NCBI GenBank assembly: GCA_020055645.1
Contig: CM034548.1
Location: 32,104,201-32,168,200, forward strand
Source: Tomocerus qinae
Taxonomy: Eukaryota; Arthropoda; Collembola; Entomobryomorpha; Tomoceridae
DNA: 64,000 nucleotides
Reading direction: 5' to 3'
The notes beneath the pieces were generated by a model. That model was not told the origin of the DNA and ran no database searches. It saw nothing but the letters and a program-made list of their open reading frames with translations. The position numbers and the translations under genes are program-made. Shown one piece after another: positions 11,601 through 26,600 of this stretch (positions within the stretch are counted from its first letter, which is position 1; every line of letters starts with the position of its first letter).

Positions 11601-14600
11601 TTAGTAATTAATGCAATTAATGTCATGTATGATTCAATGTCTAACCAAGGTAGTATCAATCAATGAACTGGCTCAATCAGACAGCCTCCCATCATGTTAT
11701 ACATGATTGGATATAGGTACCACGTCTGTATTTTCAATCTTGGCCCAAATTTGCACAACTTAGGCCAATTCAGACGAAATTAGATGAACTTATACCAATT
11801 TCAACCAATGTAGACCAATTTAGCCCGACCTGGTCTAATTCGTGCCAATTCGGTCTTCAAGTCGTTTGTAATTTGAAAAATGCTACATATATGCGTGTTA
11901 TATGATATAAACAACATAGAATAAGTTATGGAAGGACTCCTAATAAAGTAGGATTGAATAAAATGAACCAATAAGCAATTTTGATTGGGGACTATTGAAT
12001 AATGAATGGGTTGTTTAAGTATAGAAATAAGGGAGTTATGAGTAGATGTAGTCGACAATATGCTAGAATTGCGTAGGTAATAGTTTTCCAAGTACCAGAG
12101 AATGGGAGCTTAGAGAGAATCAAGGAATGGAAATTTTGTCTGGCAGTGAGTAGTTGGCAGCATAGCCCTACTAATGCAGAAATACATGAGATAATAAAGA
12201 ATGGGGAATTGAAGCAGAGTCGGGGACGCAAGGAAGAGAATTGAAGGAGTTCCGTGCACGCTAGAGTGGTCACTCATCGAATCCTTCCGCATCGGTGACA
12301 GCCTCCTAGCGATGAGTTCCGAATTTGAATAAATGAATATAAAGATACAATAAATGACGAGAGGGAAACTGAATGAATGAATAGAATAAGTGGAAGCTCT
12401 CTATATAGCCCGCCGAGACCTGTCTGCATATACCAAGAATAACATTTACCTATTTATGTTTCCTACGTGTGGAGATAGGTGTGTGAAAGCATAATTCTGG
12501 GAACCAACGCTATAGGTGCCCCCTTCTCCTTCTATCTGTGTACATGAAACATTTATCGCCATGTGTAAGAGACCAGCGAGGAATCCGACCACCGCATCAT
12601 GCGGATTCTAATTCTATCAACGAACCCAGTTCACATAATATGAAATGCCCTTCTCTTTTGCAAAAATATGCCTTCCCCAATAACGAATTATACTTGTCAA
12701 AATAAATAATCATGAAAAATAGGACAAATTATTCGTAATCATGTGATAAGCATTAAAATCATAACATAAATATGTATAATGACTTTTCCTGCAAACATAC
12801 TAGGAACATCTACGCAGCCAACGATTCACACCATTTGTAAATAAAATCGGATGAAATCAGATGAAATCGGATGAAATCACATGAAATCGGATGAAATCGG
12901 ATGAAATCAGATGAAATCGGATATAATCAACCTAAGCAACTTAAGAACAATCTGGACAAACTTAGCCCAATTTAGACTAACTTAGACCAATTTACATCAG
13001 GCCAACTTGGACTAACATAGTCCTACTTAGTCCAACTTGGTCCAACTCAAAATTAATCTAACCTAAACTAACTGTCTATAATTGTGATAAAAATGTGTTA
13101 AAAATAGTAATATGTCAAGTTACAAACATTTTTAAGGCTTTTACTTAATGACATGCTAATTTTTTTTTTTAAATAAAAAACTTTTTGGCTTATAATTGGT
13201 AAAAGAGAAGATCTGAAAACCATTATGTAACGCGAAGATTCCTTAGTAAGTTAGGACATAAGGATAAGCCTGATTGCTGACTGTACTAGGACAGATATAA
13301 ACTGAGTGGACTAGGAGTGCGAGTAGATAGATAAGTACCTGCATAATATATCTGGAGACAGAAGAGCCGTGACTATGGAGAGAGAAAGAGAGACTGCAAT
13401 AATAATAGCCTTAGAATTCCTTTCTCTTGGTTACTCGTAACTCGTAAAATAGACTAACAAGCCAAACTACCTAATGCTATGCCACACTCTTCAAATCACA
13501 TCACATCGCCGTTTCATTACCATATGCAAACAAAGATGAACACGGTGATAATGAGACTTGAACCACTTCTCTCACTTGCAACACTCGACTTAAACTACAT
13601 CCCAGCCCACCATGTAATGAAATGAAAGAATCCTGACACATGCTACTAATCTACGCATCATACTATGCCTCATGTATAATTATCATTTCCACAAAGGATT
13701 GCGGTCATGGGCTCCGCTTCCTATATATAGCTCCCACTCTCTCAGGTCAAATAGGGTCATTTAATATAGCTTAATTCTCATCCGAAAAGTCAACTCTTGT
13801 TTTTATATTTTATGCACCTCGACTGCTCCTTAGATGTTGCATCTACCTACACAATTATCCATTGAAAATAAAACAAGCATAAACCACTACATACATAAAA
13901 GCAATTCTGTACCAATTTTTTGCAAGGCTTTAGCTACCTATGTATCATTAGTTCATAACTACAATATTATAATTACTAGGAAACCAGAAATCCAAAATTG
14001 AAATACGTAAAATGCAGGAATTCCTCCGCAACTTTCTACGCATCTACGCCATTATACTAAATCCTAACCTTTTAATACAAATCTGTTCGACATCTACAGT
14101 AATATCGTCGTTATTCCTTTTCTCCGTTTCTTCATGTTAATATAAGTGCTACATTTCCTGCCCATTCTACTTCGTACTCCATTACATTATGTTACGTTAC
14201 AACTTAGATGTCTCGCTCTACCCCAATAAATCAGAAATACACCGTAGATTACAAGCGAAAGAAACTCCCATAACCATGACCAGTTATGTTATGCACATAG
14301 ATAACTCATAAAGATGTCACAGAGGGGTACTGTGATACATCCTCACCGCAGTATATAAGGATACATCGAAAACTTCCGCTATTTATTCGATTTTTATGAG
14401 TTGTTACAAAATGTCCTCAAGAAACCATAAGAAAAGCTTTTATGCCAATTTGCAAAAATAACTTACCGTTGGTCTAATTTATTTCGTAATTATACCCTAA
14501 TTGGGCATAAGCACGATGTTATTCCTACTATTAAAGTGACATGCCGACATGCGTTGCCAAAATTTAGTAGAACTACTAAGTAAGGCCGTAGCCAAGGAAA

Positions 14601-17600
14601 ACAGACATAATATGAAAAAAAAGAAAATTGAACTTCACTTCACACTCGAAAAATCATGAAAAATTCGACCTAATTTTTGGCCTATCAAAGTTTACCCCAC
14701 GGGCCATCAACTCTGTTACAATTACTAAGCTCCATTAACTAAATGAATATTCATACGCTTTAGGAAAGTTACAATAATGATACGTGGGAAGTTGTCTGCA
14801 TAATGCATCAATTCTTTCGGGAGCACTGACACTACCTAAAGAGACAAAGTATGTTAAGTTGTTAGATATCATTCAGCGCAAGGGAATTCATTTATTACGT
14901 TATCAATAATAGACATAAAGCGGAAAGAAATAATATAAAGTGCTATGGATCTGCGTCCCACTCAAAGACGAAACCAGTTAAATGGAAGAATTGAATGAGT
15001 GACCTATCAAAGAATAACTACTGCCAATTTTTTCCCAAGACAAAAAGTTCCATGTGAGAAAGTGAGAACATAATATTGAGTTGATGTACCCTTTAACAGC
15101 TTGCTTTATGCGATATAGGCGAGAATGTAAAAAATTGCATATCCTCTGGCCCCATCATAAAAGAATCAGACTTATATAGAATATGAAAATAATCGGCGTA
15201 TTGACGCGAGACAGAACACGACAGATTCCATGTAATTCGAACTGAACAATTCCTTATTGCTAGTTTGTCAAAGACATTGGCAAAAGTCTATTGTCATATC
15301 CAGCATAAATGGTTCATGGTACTAAAAATATTATATGATTAAATTATTGCTTAATATTATATATCGTGTCAAATCAAAGTATATTTTAACCTTACTGAGT
15401 ATTTAGATATCCAAGGCTACTGGAGTCGATAAAATAGGTAAATGACTGGCTAAAACCATTTTTGATCAGTGGCCAAAATAGCTACTATACTATGGCTTCC
15501 TTGGCCGCTAACGATTTATTAACCGTCTAAAAAGTCCTCGACTAACTAGAAAATTGTAAAACTACTGATTAAAATGGAAAATTGACTTTATTTTTTATTT
15601 TTAATCTACTAAATAGTCAAAGCATTTGAATTTCAACATTTCGATAATGAATTTTAGATATTAATAACTGTTTTACATGCAATTTACAAAAGTATCAATA
15701 TTTCTATCGTACACAAAGCAGTACTGCAATAATATTTTGTCGTCTAGTAATATATTTTCATAAACGTCATTCAATAATTGTGTAATTTGACTGCACACAT
15801 CGGGGTATCGGTAGGTTAACAACGTGTGGAAATGAATTAATGAAATAATTAATGAGACAGGACAGGCGACATGAAATCAATTGAATGGAGTTGTTCTTTT
15901 ATGTGCAATTCTTCCGTGCATATAAACTGATATTATGATATGTGCACAATCGGTAAGATCGCACTAGGTTCGACAATATGTTACGTCCCTTTTGTTCACA
16001 GCTTTCTGATATAAATTAGGCGGTAGTGAAAGGACTCGTCGCCTGTTCAACCCGACACTCACGCCTGGTCTATACAATCCCTACTTTTACTTTGCACTTA
16101 TCCACGCACAAAAGAAGGAGAAAGCATTTAACTTTCTCTCTGGCAAATATAAAATGTGAAGGTATCTGCTTAATAAATTATAATAGGAGTGTACCTAGGA
16201 TAATATGATGCCAAAGCCAACAATAACTCTGTAGCAGAAGCCAAGTCGATGATGCAGTAATGTAATAGATGAATAGGAACGCCTAACTTACGTGAACAAT
16301 GAACACTTATTCATTGGACACAAGTGGCGGCACAAGTAAGTGACACTGATTGCATGTTCTTCACTATGTATGTGGCTCTGGCGTCGCAAGATTTCCCAAC
16401 ATGTCCTCCTAGACGCCCTAACGACACAAAACACCAAAAGTGCTAAGTAGCAACTTCCCCATAATCTACGTTGATCCTAGTCATTCTCTAGAAACTTGCA
16501 TTCCCAATTATTAAATAGTAATTCAATTTATTGATTTTTGATATTCTCATGAGCTAAGTCCAGAGGAATCTCTAAATGCATGCGTTGAAGTCATTAATTA
16601 TCTGTCAATATTCTATTTATTGTAGAAAATAATGATATTTTTTAATATATTTCATTAAATTTATTTCTAATCTTGCAATAGAAGGTACGAAGACTAATCT
16701 TACAGATTGCACAATTCTTATTCATTGTTGTTGATTTATTATATCAATAAATTGCATGGTCAAATAGTTAGAATTCATTCTTTAGGGTACTATTTACTAT
16801 ACATTCTGAAAAATTATATTTTTTAAGCAACTAAAATGACCTAGCAATAACCTAGATAAAAATCTAGCAATAACTGTACTTTTGTTACAAAAAACTTTCT
16901 GCGATCCTATGCATTGTAAACGTTGCGAAGCCTCCACTACCAATATTACCCACCTAGTCTATCTGGTTGTGTTGAAAAATGCTGGTAGGTAAAGAAAACT
17001 GAATATTGGGCATCCAAAAATATAGTATTGATTAGTGGTTAAGACACGATCCATTGTATGAATTTGATGGAAAATAAATACATGCAATTTAAACAACATT
17101 CCAGGAAAATATGAAAATATAATAGCCCATTCGAGGAATAAATGCGTAGAATCACACACGTCAACGAATTATGCATGGAGCGTTTAGGTAGCGTGGAGAG
17201 TAATCCGGATGCCATAACATACTCATAAAAGAAAACTGCCAAAGTATCTAAACTAGTGCAAACTTAATATGATAATGATAGAGCTTATACTCCCAAAACT
17301 TGTTTAGAGTAGTCAAGTAGTGTCTTCTTTACCTTTCCAATTAGAAATCAGTTTTCTGGGTGAAACCAGTTACTATTTAATAGGTATTGATTATTGTACA
17401 CGAACCTTAAAATTCCTCAACTGGTAACTTTCATACATAAACTCTACCATATCGTTTAATATTATGTTCAACTTACTAGGAAGTGAATAAGAAAAATGAT
17501 GAATTTGTGTGGGGTCTAAAATGTAATTAATTCAGATTTAAACAGTAAAGGTTTTAACTATTTGCGCCTTTAATATTAACAAAATCTGCAAAAATTTTCT

Positions 17601-20600
17601 ATTTCCTTGAAAACCTAAATAATTTGAATAAGCGCTAATTATCAAGAAAAAATGACTTACATATAGATGACTCCAAGATTGAAATGCGCACCATTGTGCA
17701 GTGGATTAGAGTTGATAGCCCGTTGGAAACAATCTTCAGCAGATGACAAATCGTCGGAAATAGCCCCGAGATTATTATGTGCGCTGGAATATTCTGGCCA
17801 AAGACTGAAATTGAAAGTGTCAGAGGTGAAAAGACTTAAAGTGCTACTTTATTAAATTTCAATATTTGTTAAATTAATGTGATTTGAAATTATTGAAATG
17901 GTTTTTTCTACTAGAGCATGAAAGTAGCACTCAAGTTATGACTATTTATATTTAAACCAATTCAGATTTCCCTCGGCATTTTAAGTTAGTTTCTTGGCGT
18001 GAACATGAAGAAATTATGGAGCTATAATTCGTTATGCGAATGCTACAAGGAAAGCAATCACATTATTTATATTGAAGGAAATAAGGAAAATGATTTTGAA
18101 GATTCGTTTTCTTTGCTGGTGGCATTCGGCATGGCATTAGCATTATCAATTCTCGTGTTCACTCAGTCAATTGACATCGTAATTATTAAATGGGAATATT
18201 TGTAGAGTTTGGGCTATAATTGAAAACTAAATTTAGAATTCTATTTGACATTAGGAAGAGGGAACAAAAGGACGTCATAAGGGAGAGTGACAATCCAGTC
18301 GTGGCAACAGATTCTATTATTTCGAAAAGATTTATTTGCTGCGGGAAGAGTAAAAAATAAATCAATAAAACAATTTGTGTTTGTATATTTTGACTCTCGT
18401 CGTTCATTTTTTTCAGTTATTGTTTTGTATGTAATGTATCAGCATAGAATTTTCATGGCTTCTCTAATTTTATATAATTTGATTGTTTTGAAGATTGAGA
18501 AAACCCTGTGGGATTTTTATCATTGAGCTTATAGAAAGGAAGAAAGTTGTGGAATGATCAGAGGATGGAAAAGGATGTTTTATATTCAAGATAGATATAC
18601 TAAGTACACATAATGGGCGAATGGAGACAGTTCCGTTGTATGCCGTAGACAATGTCGACTTGAATATATTATGATACGATAGTTACGAAATCGTTTTCCT
18701 TTGTATGTCATTTTACATTGCATTATAATAAATTATATTAGCTGAACAGACATAGAAAGATAGAAAAAAGAGGAACGGAGAGAGTTGGTCCTTCTCTTTT
18801 GCTTTCATTGCTAACCAATTCCCTTTCGAGTTCACCTCAGTTCCCCTTATTAGCCTCATCCATCTTATTCTTGCACAATTTCTCCTAGAAAGACACGCAA
18901 ACATTTTATATGCACTCTTCCCTCCGTTTTGCCACTACCTACCTAAATATCTCCTCCTGAGCAACTTACATTCTCTAATGCTAGTCATAATACATATGCG
19001 GGAGCTTCACAGATACTCATGCAATATTATGTTGAATATTGGCAGGGATAGACCTCATATAAATTGAATGGTATGTCCAGGAACTCACGAGTACAGAAAA
19101 CTCTTGTAAAATTGGATGGCTTGTTTATTTATACCTCAAATGGGAGAGATATAGCCTGCCAACTAAACACACTCCAGTCTGTCAAACCAATTCAGCTCTC
19201 TATATTTCTGATTTATGTCCACCGCTTTGACCTATACTCATAATATGAGCTCACTATCTGTCCTCCAATGTTTTGTTTTTCAAATAACAACTAAGTACTC
19301 CCAAATTCTTTCCAATACCTATACCATTCTTTCTTATACACATTTCGCCAATATCTGTTCGCGGAGGTATCCAATGCTTAATTAATTAGCACCAATTAAG
19401 TGGACGCAAATAATTACTGAAGTACTTACTAATTCCACTACATTCCATCATTTTCTCCTATCTCTCCCTACTACTTTTCTTTCAACAAATATTTACGTTT
19501 CTTTCCTTTGACAATTATAGGCTACAACTTCAAATTCCAGAATGCTCCGTTCACTAGACACAATAATAACATTTTGTGGCAATCTAAACAGATAACGCCA
19601 TCATTGATTCATTTTCCTATGTATTGACAACAGAAACCTCATTCTATGTCTCATGTCATTCTTTTCTTAAAACATACAGCAAGTTTAGTCTTTTGGCACA
19701 AGTTTCAATATGCAATACGTAAGAAAAGTCAAGCATTCAACCGTGTCGTGGCGTCATTTTTTAGAATGTGATGAAGAGTTTCACATTGCCCTGATTCCCT
19801 AATTATGGAACATCGTTATCGTAAAATCTAATGTTGACGTTTGATCTGTATTACTAGATACTAAATTGTCTCTAATGAACTTTTGAGGTTTTTCTTTGAA
19901 ATGTAAAGAAAATATAGTTCTTCAAATCAAATAGTAATTCCATGTAGCAATGATTGCAAGTAAAATGTTAATTATGAGTTAATTATGTCGACGTATATAT
20001 GTATGTAGACAATGGATGTGGCTATTGGTGATAAAGTGATAATAATAAAAGTACCTTATAGCAATTTTGTAGTGTTTTATAGCAAGTTCAGAATTGCCAG
20101 CATCTTTTTGAAGATTTGCAAAGTTGTAGTGTATTTTTGCATTGGTTGGGTTTTCCTTGACGCCAGCTCTGTAAACAAAATGATTGTAGGTGATTACTCC
20201 TTGTTAAATGTTATGAATTCACATGATACTTAAGTACACAGAGTGAAGTAGTTAAGTGGTAGGTAGTACTTGTTTGAAAGTTAATATCCGAGGAGAGGCA
20301 TTATAATAATATGAATGGTCTACTGAGGCTGATACTTTTGTGAGCGTTTACTCGTGACAGAATATCAAAGAAGGTCGGTAATGGGCTATTAAAAGGTTGT
20401 CATTAATAGCTAACGGTTATCTGTTGCCGTCTGAAACTCTATTCTATGAAATGTAACGAAGCTCCCTACAATATGAAGTAAAGAAGGATGTTTATTTATA
20501 TCGTAGTGAGTGAGTAGTTGTCAGATAAACATGAACTCGACTTCAATACTAAAGAGCACTCCCCCTTCGACTAACTTATTACCATTTAGAGACATAAATG

Positions 20601-23600
20601 GAGGATTTGATGCATACTGCATGGCTGACACACAGATAGTGTATAATACATAATATTAAGTATACAAAAGAGAAGCAGGGAAAACGAAAAGTGCCAACTA
20701 ATAAAAAATTCGTCAAGCAAGATGTAAAAATTTCATTATAGGCTCTCTGAAACCAGGTCCTCCGGCGCCTTGTCAAATAATTGATTTAGTTTTGCCCTGA
20801 ATATTTTCTCGTGCTATAGAGAATGGCAAAATGGATACTACTCTACTTATTGACTTCCCACTCGCTCACGGCTCAGCTCTCATACAACTAAGTCGTGTGC
20901 AAGTAAAGCACGATGTTTGACAGCCAATATAAATACCTTCGCTAAGGCTGACAGGGATATACAATGAGGAAGCCTAACGTGACGATTACTTCTATGACGG
21001 AGACACGAAATTCTTACAATATGTTGCAATATCCATTCACCAACTATTCCTTCATCCATTACTTATGTCTCACATAGATCGTGAATGTTCTCTTCGTTAC
21101 GGCACGTATTAAGCTAAATTCGAATGCCTTTACTATTGTGTAGTTTAGCGTAAGTGTGGTGAGTGCGGGTCCGACTTCCTGTCCCTACCACTTCTCAGCT
21201 CCAAGCACAATCTTCATATAACTCAAATATTTGATGTATTGAATGCCAATAAACAGCTTTCATAAAACATTCTCAAATACTCTTCCATTCTCTCTCTGCC
21301 AAATCAAACCACAATCTTCTACCTACACGTTCTACAGAATAATATCTTCTCTCTAGTCAGCAGACTCTTCAAATAACACTCGACTTTCTCTTACAGATAT
21401 TTTTAATTTCGGACAGAATAATTCTGACTATAGAATTTGCAATTTATCACTAACGTTCATTAATATAGAAAGGGATGCGTTGTTTACCGACATATCTTGA
21501 CAATAAATGAGCAAAATTTTCCAACTATATTGTGTACATATTTTCTTTCAATCTGCGAGAAAATTAATATACTCCCAAATTGGCTTTTGCTTTATTGCTT
21601 CGTCTTTTGCAATTATTAATTAACTCAGCTTTTCTCATCTAAACTAAAAATGTAATCAAAATGTAGCTCTAGAAAATTGCTATTTTATTAAGTTACCCTA
21701 GATCAAAGATTTGTTTTAGTAGTATACTATGACATGTTTTAAGATATGCGTAGAATTAATCTGATGTCATATTGTAAACTAGTAACTTGTCTTTAACACT
21801 ATCACAAATTTACAGATTAATTTTTTCATTCTTGTCATTTAGTAAATAAAATTCGGGCTAAACTCCATCGAGTCGTAAATTATTCCCACCTCTACAGTTT
21901 ACGCCATAAAATAAGGATTGAACTGTAATTACGAGATACTTAATGTATATAAAAAGCGAATTTAATGCTTTGTATACATCGGTTTGAAGGAATGTCGTTC
22001 AGCAGGTGTATGTGATAAATAAAGCAATCAAGCTCGACCGGAGTACTTAGGTATACGGTTTACAATGTATTGTATTGGTCTCATTCTCATGTGATGATGG
22101 TCACACCCTAAAATTAATAAACTACAACATGCAACTGCAATTCAATCGCACAATAGCTCACATAACAATAAAATCTGTTTCCGAATGAAAATTAAGTAAG
22201 TATGTATAAAGCATTTTTATGTTTGTCAGCAATATGACAATAACTGACAGAAAACCAATTACATTTTGTTTGAACAGTATGATTACTGTTGCGCATTGAA
22301 GTAGAAAACGACATCAAATATCTGTAACTACCTAAATAAACCTTAAATATCCATTATTTGATTAATAAGTAAAACATGGTCTTGTTTCTTAAAACTTACT
22401 AACTGAAAACTTCTACTCTATACCAAGTATTACTGTTAATATAAATAGGTTAAAAAGCCATGCTGAGAGGTAGCATTTGCATGTATATTTCGATATATAA
22501 GTTTACAATAAGAATACCTGCAGAAGAAATAAGGACTTGCATTTAAAATGTGTATTGTTCGGGTTAAATAATGTTTTCTGTCAAGAGAACTGTCTGTGTC
22601 AAGATGTGAAGTGGGGTCACCATTATTGAAGATACATTAGCTTCCTACTTTTGTACAGACTATGTGACAGGTATTCAAAAATAGTTGATGTATGCTAGGA
22701 AATGTTGTGTGAATGTCCTTGTCGATGGCATAACATTTGTAGGTGCAACGCAGAAACGTAAGAATAATGAATAATATAACACTTATGGTGCATTGCTGGT
22801 TTTGAAGCAGTTGATATTTTAGACTGTTCACGAGACGCTTTCCATTGTCAAACTATTTTGTTTAACTTCGTACCACCTATTCGTATTGCTCCCCAACCAC
22901 TCAATAGTAGTAGTATTGAATTGGTGATTTTCTTTCGTTTCGTATCTGCACGGCATAATAAAATATTGTCCACTTATTTTGCAATGACAGTGTGGGATTT
23001 AATATCGATCAGTGTAGAATATCATCTGTTGCAAGTAATGGTAAAGGAAAACAGTTTTATAGTTGTATATAGTAGAAGACAATATACTGTAAAGATACCC
23101 TAATCAGGGTTGAAGTAATCAGAGTAAAAGTTGAAGAGCAGAAAGAGAGATGTCTATTATAGTAAATAGGTATATAGTCTATATAGATAGAGATAGGTAC
23201 CGTTTAAACAAGGAAATGATTTTATATGCATTCATGCGTTAAAGTATAAAGAGCATGTAGGTGGGAATATTATGTCTGTAAGATGACTAGCAGAATTGAG
23301 TGGAGTTGAGTTGAACTTCGAAACAATAAAATATCCACTTTATAAGTCAGTATCCAGTAGGGCCTAGAAAAACTATTTGGGTGGATATCTAGTAAATATA
23401 TGGAGTAAAAAGCATAAATTTTTCTTTGCTCACTTGACTTGGTTAGATTTTGCTTGGATGCTTAGCTTTAGCTTGACTTTGTTTAGCTATGACGTTTCAG
23501 TGTTTCCTATACCTTTTCTTCTTTTCCTTGAATATCTCTGTTGGACGCTGAACGAAGATCCTTATCCTTATCCTTCTAAACATTACCGAAAAATTGGTAG

Positions 23601-26600
23601 CTGGCTTTACTATAATGCAGCTTTAGTTCAGTTCTCAGATTCAGTCGAGATAGTTGAGCTTAAGGCCTAAATAGATATAGGCATTCATTCAAGAAAGTCT
23701 CTCGGCTGACATAGAAAAAGAAAGTCTGATATATATAAAGAGTATGAAGGATATATGTTTGTGTTTTAAATGTTTTTGTGGAGAAAAGAGAAGTTCTATT
23801 TACTACTCTTTCAGTCTGCTACGAAGTGAAACTTTTAATGTTGGTAGAATGGGTTGCTCTCACTCAATCAGAGACTCACTCAGCTCTCCTTTCCTTACCC
23901 ACGCAACAAACTTTCTTCTCGATTTTGGAAATAGTAGTGAAAGAGTTTCAAAGAAGATACTTTCTATAAAACTTCTATGCTACTCTCTCCATTTATATAC
24001 CAAGTAATCTATATCTTCTGGGTCAAAATATAAGTGTACATGGTGTATATTATACTTATGTGCGTACCTGACAAGACTAGACATGTAAAAGGATTTTATA
24101 ACACACGTAACGGAGCTCCAGATAATGTTTACTGTACTACAATTATTTCTGCTATTTACTTTTCCTTACTTGCTTAACATTACTTTTTTTCTCCTCCTCT
24201 TACAATTAGCGATGTAACTTCCTATAGGTGTACAATAAAAAGAGTCAACAGAAAAAAAGCTCTTGTAAATGTATTTACCATGTTTCTCTATACTAATTAG
24301 TTTAATTACACTTTTGGCAGATACTTTTAAACAACTTGCCTACAACTTTTTCTATAGAGAACATTTCTTCTACCTTACGTATTATCTCTAAATAAATAGT
24401 TACAGAGCAAATACATTTCTTAGGCCTTTATGAAAATAACTTGACTTGAGCAAATAAAAACCCTAAAATTGAAAAAGCAATTTTCTGATAAAAAACAAAA
24501 GAACTGTCAAAACAATTGTTTTTCATATAGAAGTTGTCTGGCTCTTACACTCCTTCATAGACAGACTGCCAAGTTTACCGGTTTGACTATTGCACTAAAC
24601 TATCAATAGATTTGGTTTTCCAAGTTACTATGATCGTTCTATCTGTCTATGTATGAGTGTGTGGAATGTAAATCTTTGCCCTCATCCAGAAACGTAATGC
24701 ATCCGAATACAATATAAAGATGAAATCACGGCTAAGCTCAAGAATGAAGCAACAGTAAGATAAAAAGTCTCCAGTCAACGTAACGCATGAATAACTAAGA
24801 GGTAAAGCATAAACTTCCTTGATCCCCTTCCAATTCTAACTTCTCCATGCACAATAGTATACAATGCCAAGGAAAAACGGACTCTGTTCGCCATAGTCTC
24901 TGACTATTTGTATATGTGCACATGCTGAAGAACTGCGTAAACATAACAGAACACTCTTAAGTACCTATGTGCATACACAAACCAAACAGACAAATATACA
25001 TAAGGTAACTCTGCTGAATTGAACTCAAATGTTGTGAATAGATGTGCAATATGGACTCAAAATTATAGTTCTGTGACAGGAGCAAACTCCACATTCACAA
25101 CGCACACAAGACATTCACAACAGTTGAGAGCGTATAATAATAAAGAACGCAGTACAAGTAATAGTCCACGCTCTATAATGATGCCAAATGGTAATGGTCA
25201 TGTAGACTAGGCAATGTCCTGGATTTTCATATCGGTAAGAGCTTTTGCGAACAATTCCAACTCGGATTTGTCATTGTCATTGAGAGGAAAGATAAGTAAT
25301 GCGTCAGTTCAGTGGATGCTACGAATTGAAAGCCAAACCAAGCTACCAGCAAAATAACTCCTTCCCCCTCACTCCTACATCCTTAAGCTACTTCCTTATA
25401 CTCTCCACACAAACTTACATACTACTTGCTAACCAAATACACACAATGTAACTAACACGTAAGTAATAATAGATTTCTACTCCACTTCTCTATCATGCAC
25501 AAACCATACACAAACCCAAATCTACCGAATACAATAAATCCAAGTTTATAAGTAAAAATGCTTTTCAACCTCTTTTGGTAAATCCTGTGTTGTTAATTTG
25601 TTAACTGTTCTAATTTATCTATATTCACACATTATTGTGATTGAAACAAATACAAAACACGAATCTCACACTGTTTCTCTATTCTTGTATAACTAAAACA
25701 ATAGTGACTATTTATTTAATTACTTTACCTACATGCATTCATGTAAATGTGTGATAGGAGTATTTTAGTGAAAGAAAAACTTTCACCCGGGTGAGTCCAT
25801 TTAATACACTCAGGTAAATACAATCAGCTACTTCATTCAGGAGTAGATACGGCAAGATACGACATGATGACACAGAATGCCCCAAGTGTACAGACTGTAT
25901 ACGAGGATAATATAATTGCTGTGTAGGTAAATGACAAAATGTATTGAAACGGAAAACTCTTTTGAGATAAGCAACTATTAGCATAATTGCAGATAGCAAC
26001 CGAAGTGTGTGGGCATCTGTAAAAACCCAGAAATTTTTCTTAGCACATTATGAATTTTTGAATAGAGCACAGGGTCTCATTGCGGCGTCTATATTTTATT
26101 AGCATAAAGAGAACTAGTCCATAGTGATAGGAGAGGAAACGAGAAAGAAAAACAGGAGCTGACTGTAGCGAAAAGTAGTAAAAAATGTACTTATTCTGTA
26201 GCACTAAACTACTACATTTTATAGAAAAAGGAAGAAAAAAGTCAGATCGAGTAAGGAAAGTAAAAGAATCTGCGAGCGAAGATAATACTTGTATGATAGT
26301 GACATTAGAGATATTTTGTGCTCTCTAAGGTATGGATTGAATTGAATTGACAATGAGATTCAAATGTGAGTTATTTTATAGTAAAAGACGTATATTCAGA
26401 CAAAGTTGAAGACGCAGTACATGCAATAAATATGTACATAATACATAGCAGTTAATATCTTCACATCACAGTGCATTAAGTATGAAATGTTCAAGACTTA
26501 CTACTCCATTTTTATGTTGGTGCACTTTTAAGTTTTCTTTTTCTTGGTCGTATTACGACTCCTTATACTTAGCATTGTGTCTCTGTGTAGTATTTTTGTA

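Larger units (their letters stand above)
10400..17660 (-). other. TMTC1 intron J-K (7261 bases)
   Basis: Contains the 10-bp minisatellite 12841-12930 and two stretches of a degenerate 11-base motif (11755-11850 and 12940-13070). The plus strand is C-rich around 13440-14250. No gene recognised. Confidence 0.55.

Noticed and set aside
23377-23670. 97-codon plus frame
   Set aside because: Phe/Leu/Trp-rich product of T-rich DNA with tagctt-like repetition; no motif, intronic, no splice support.
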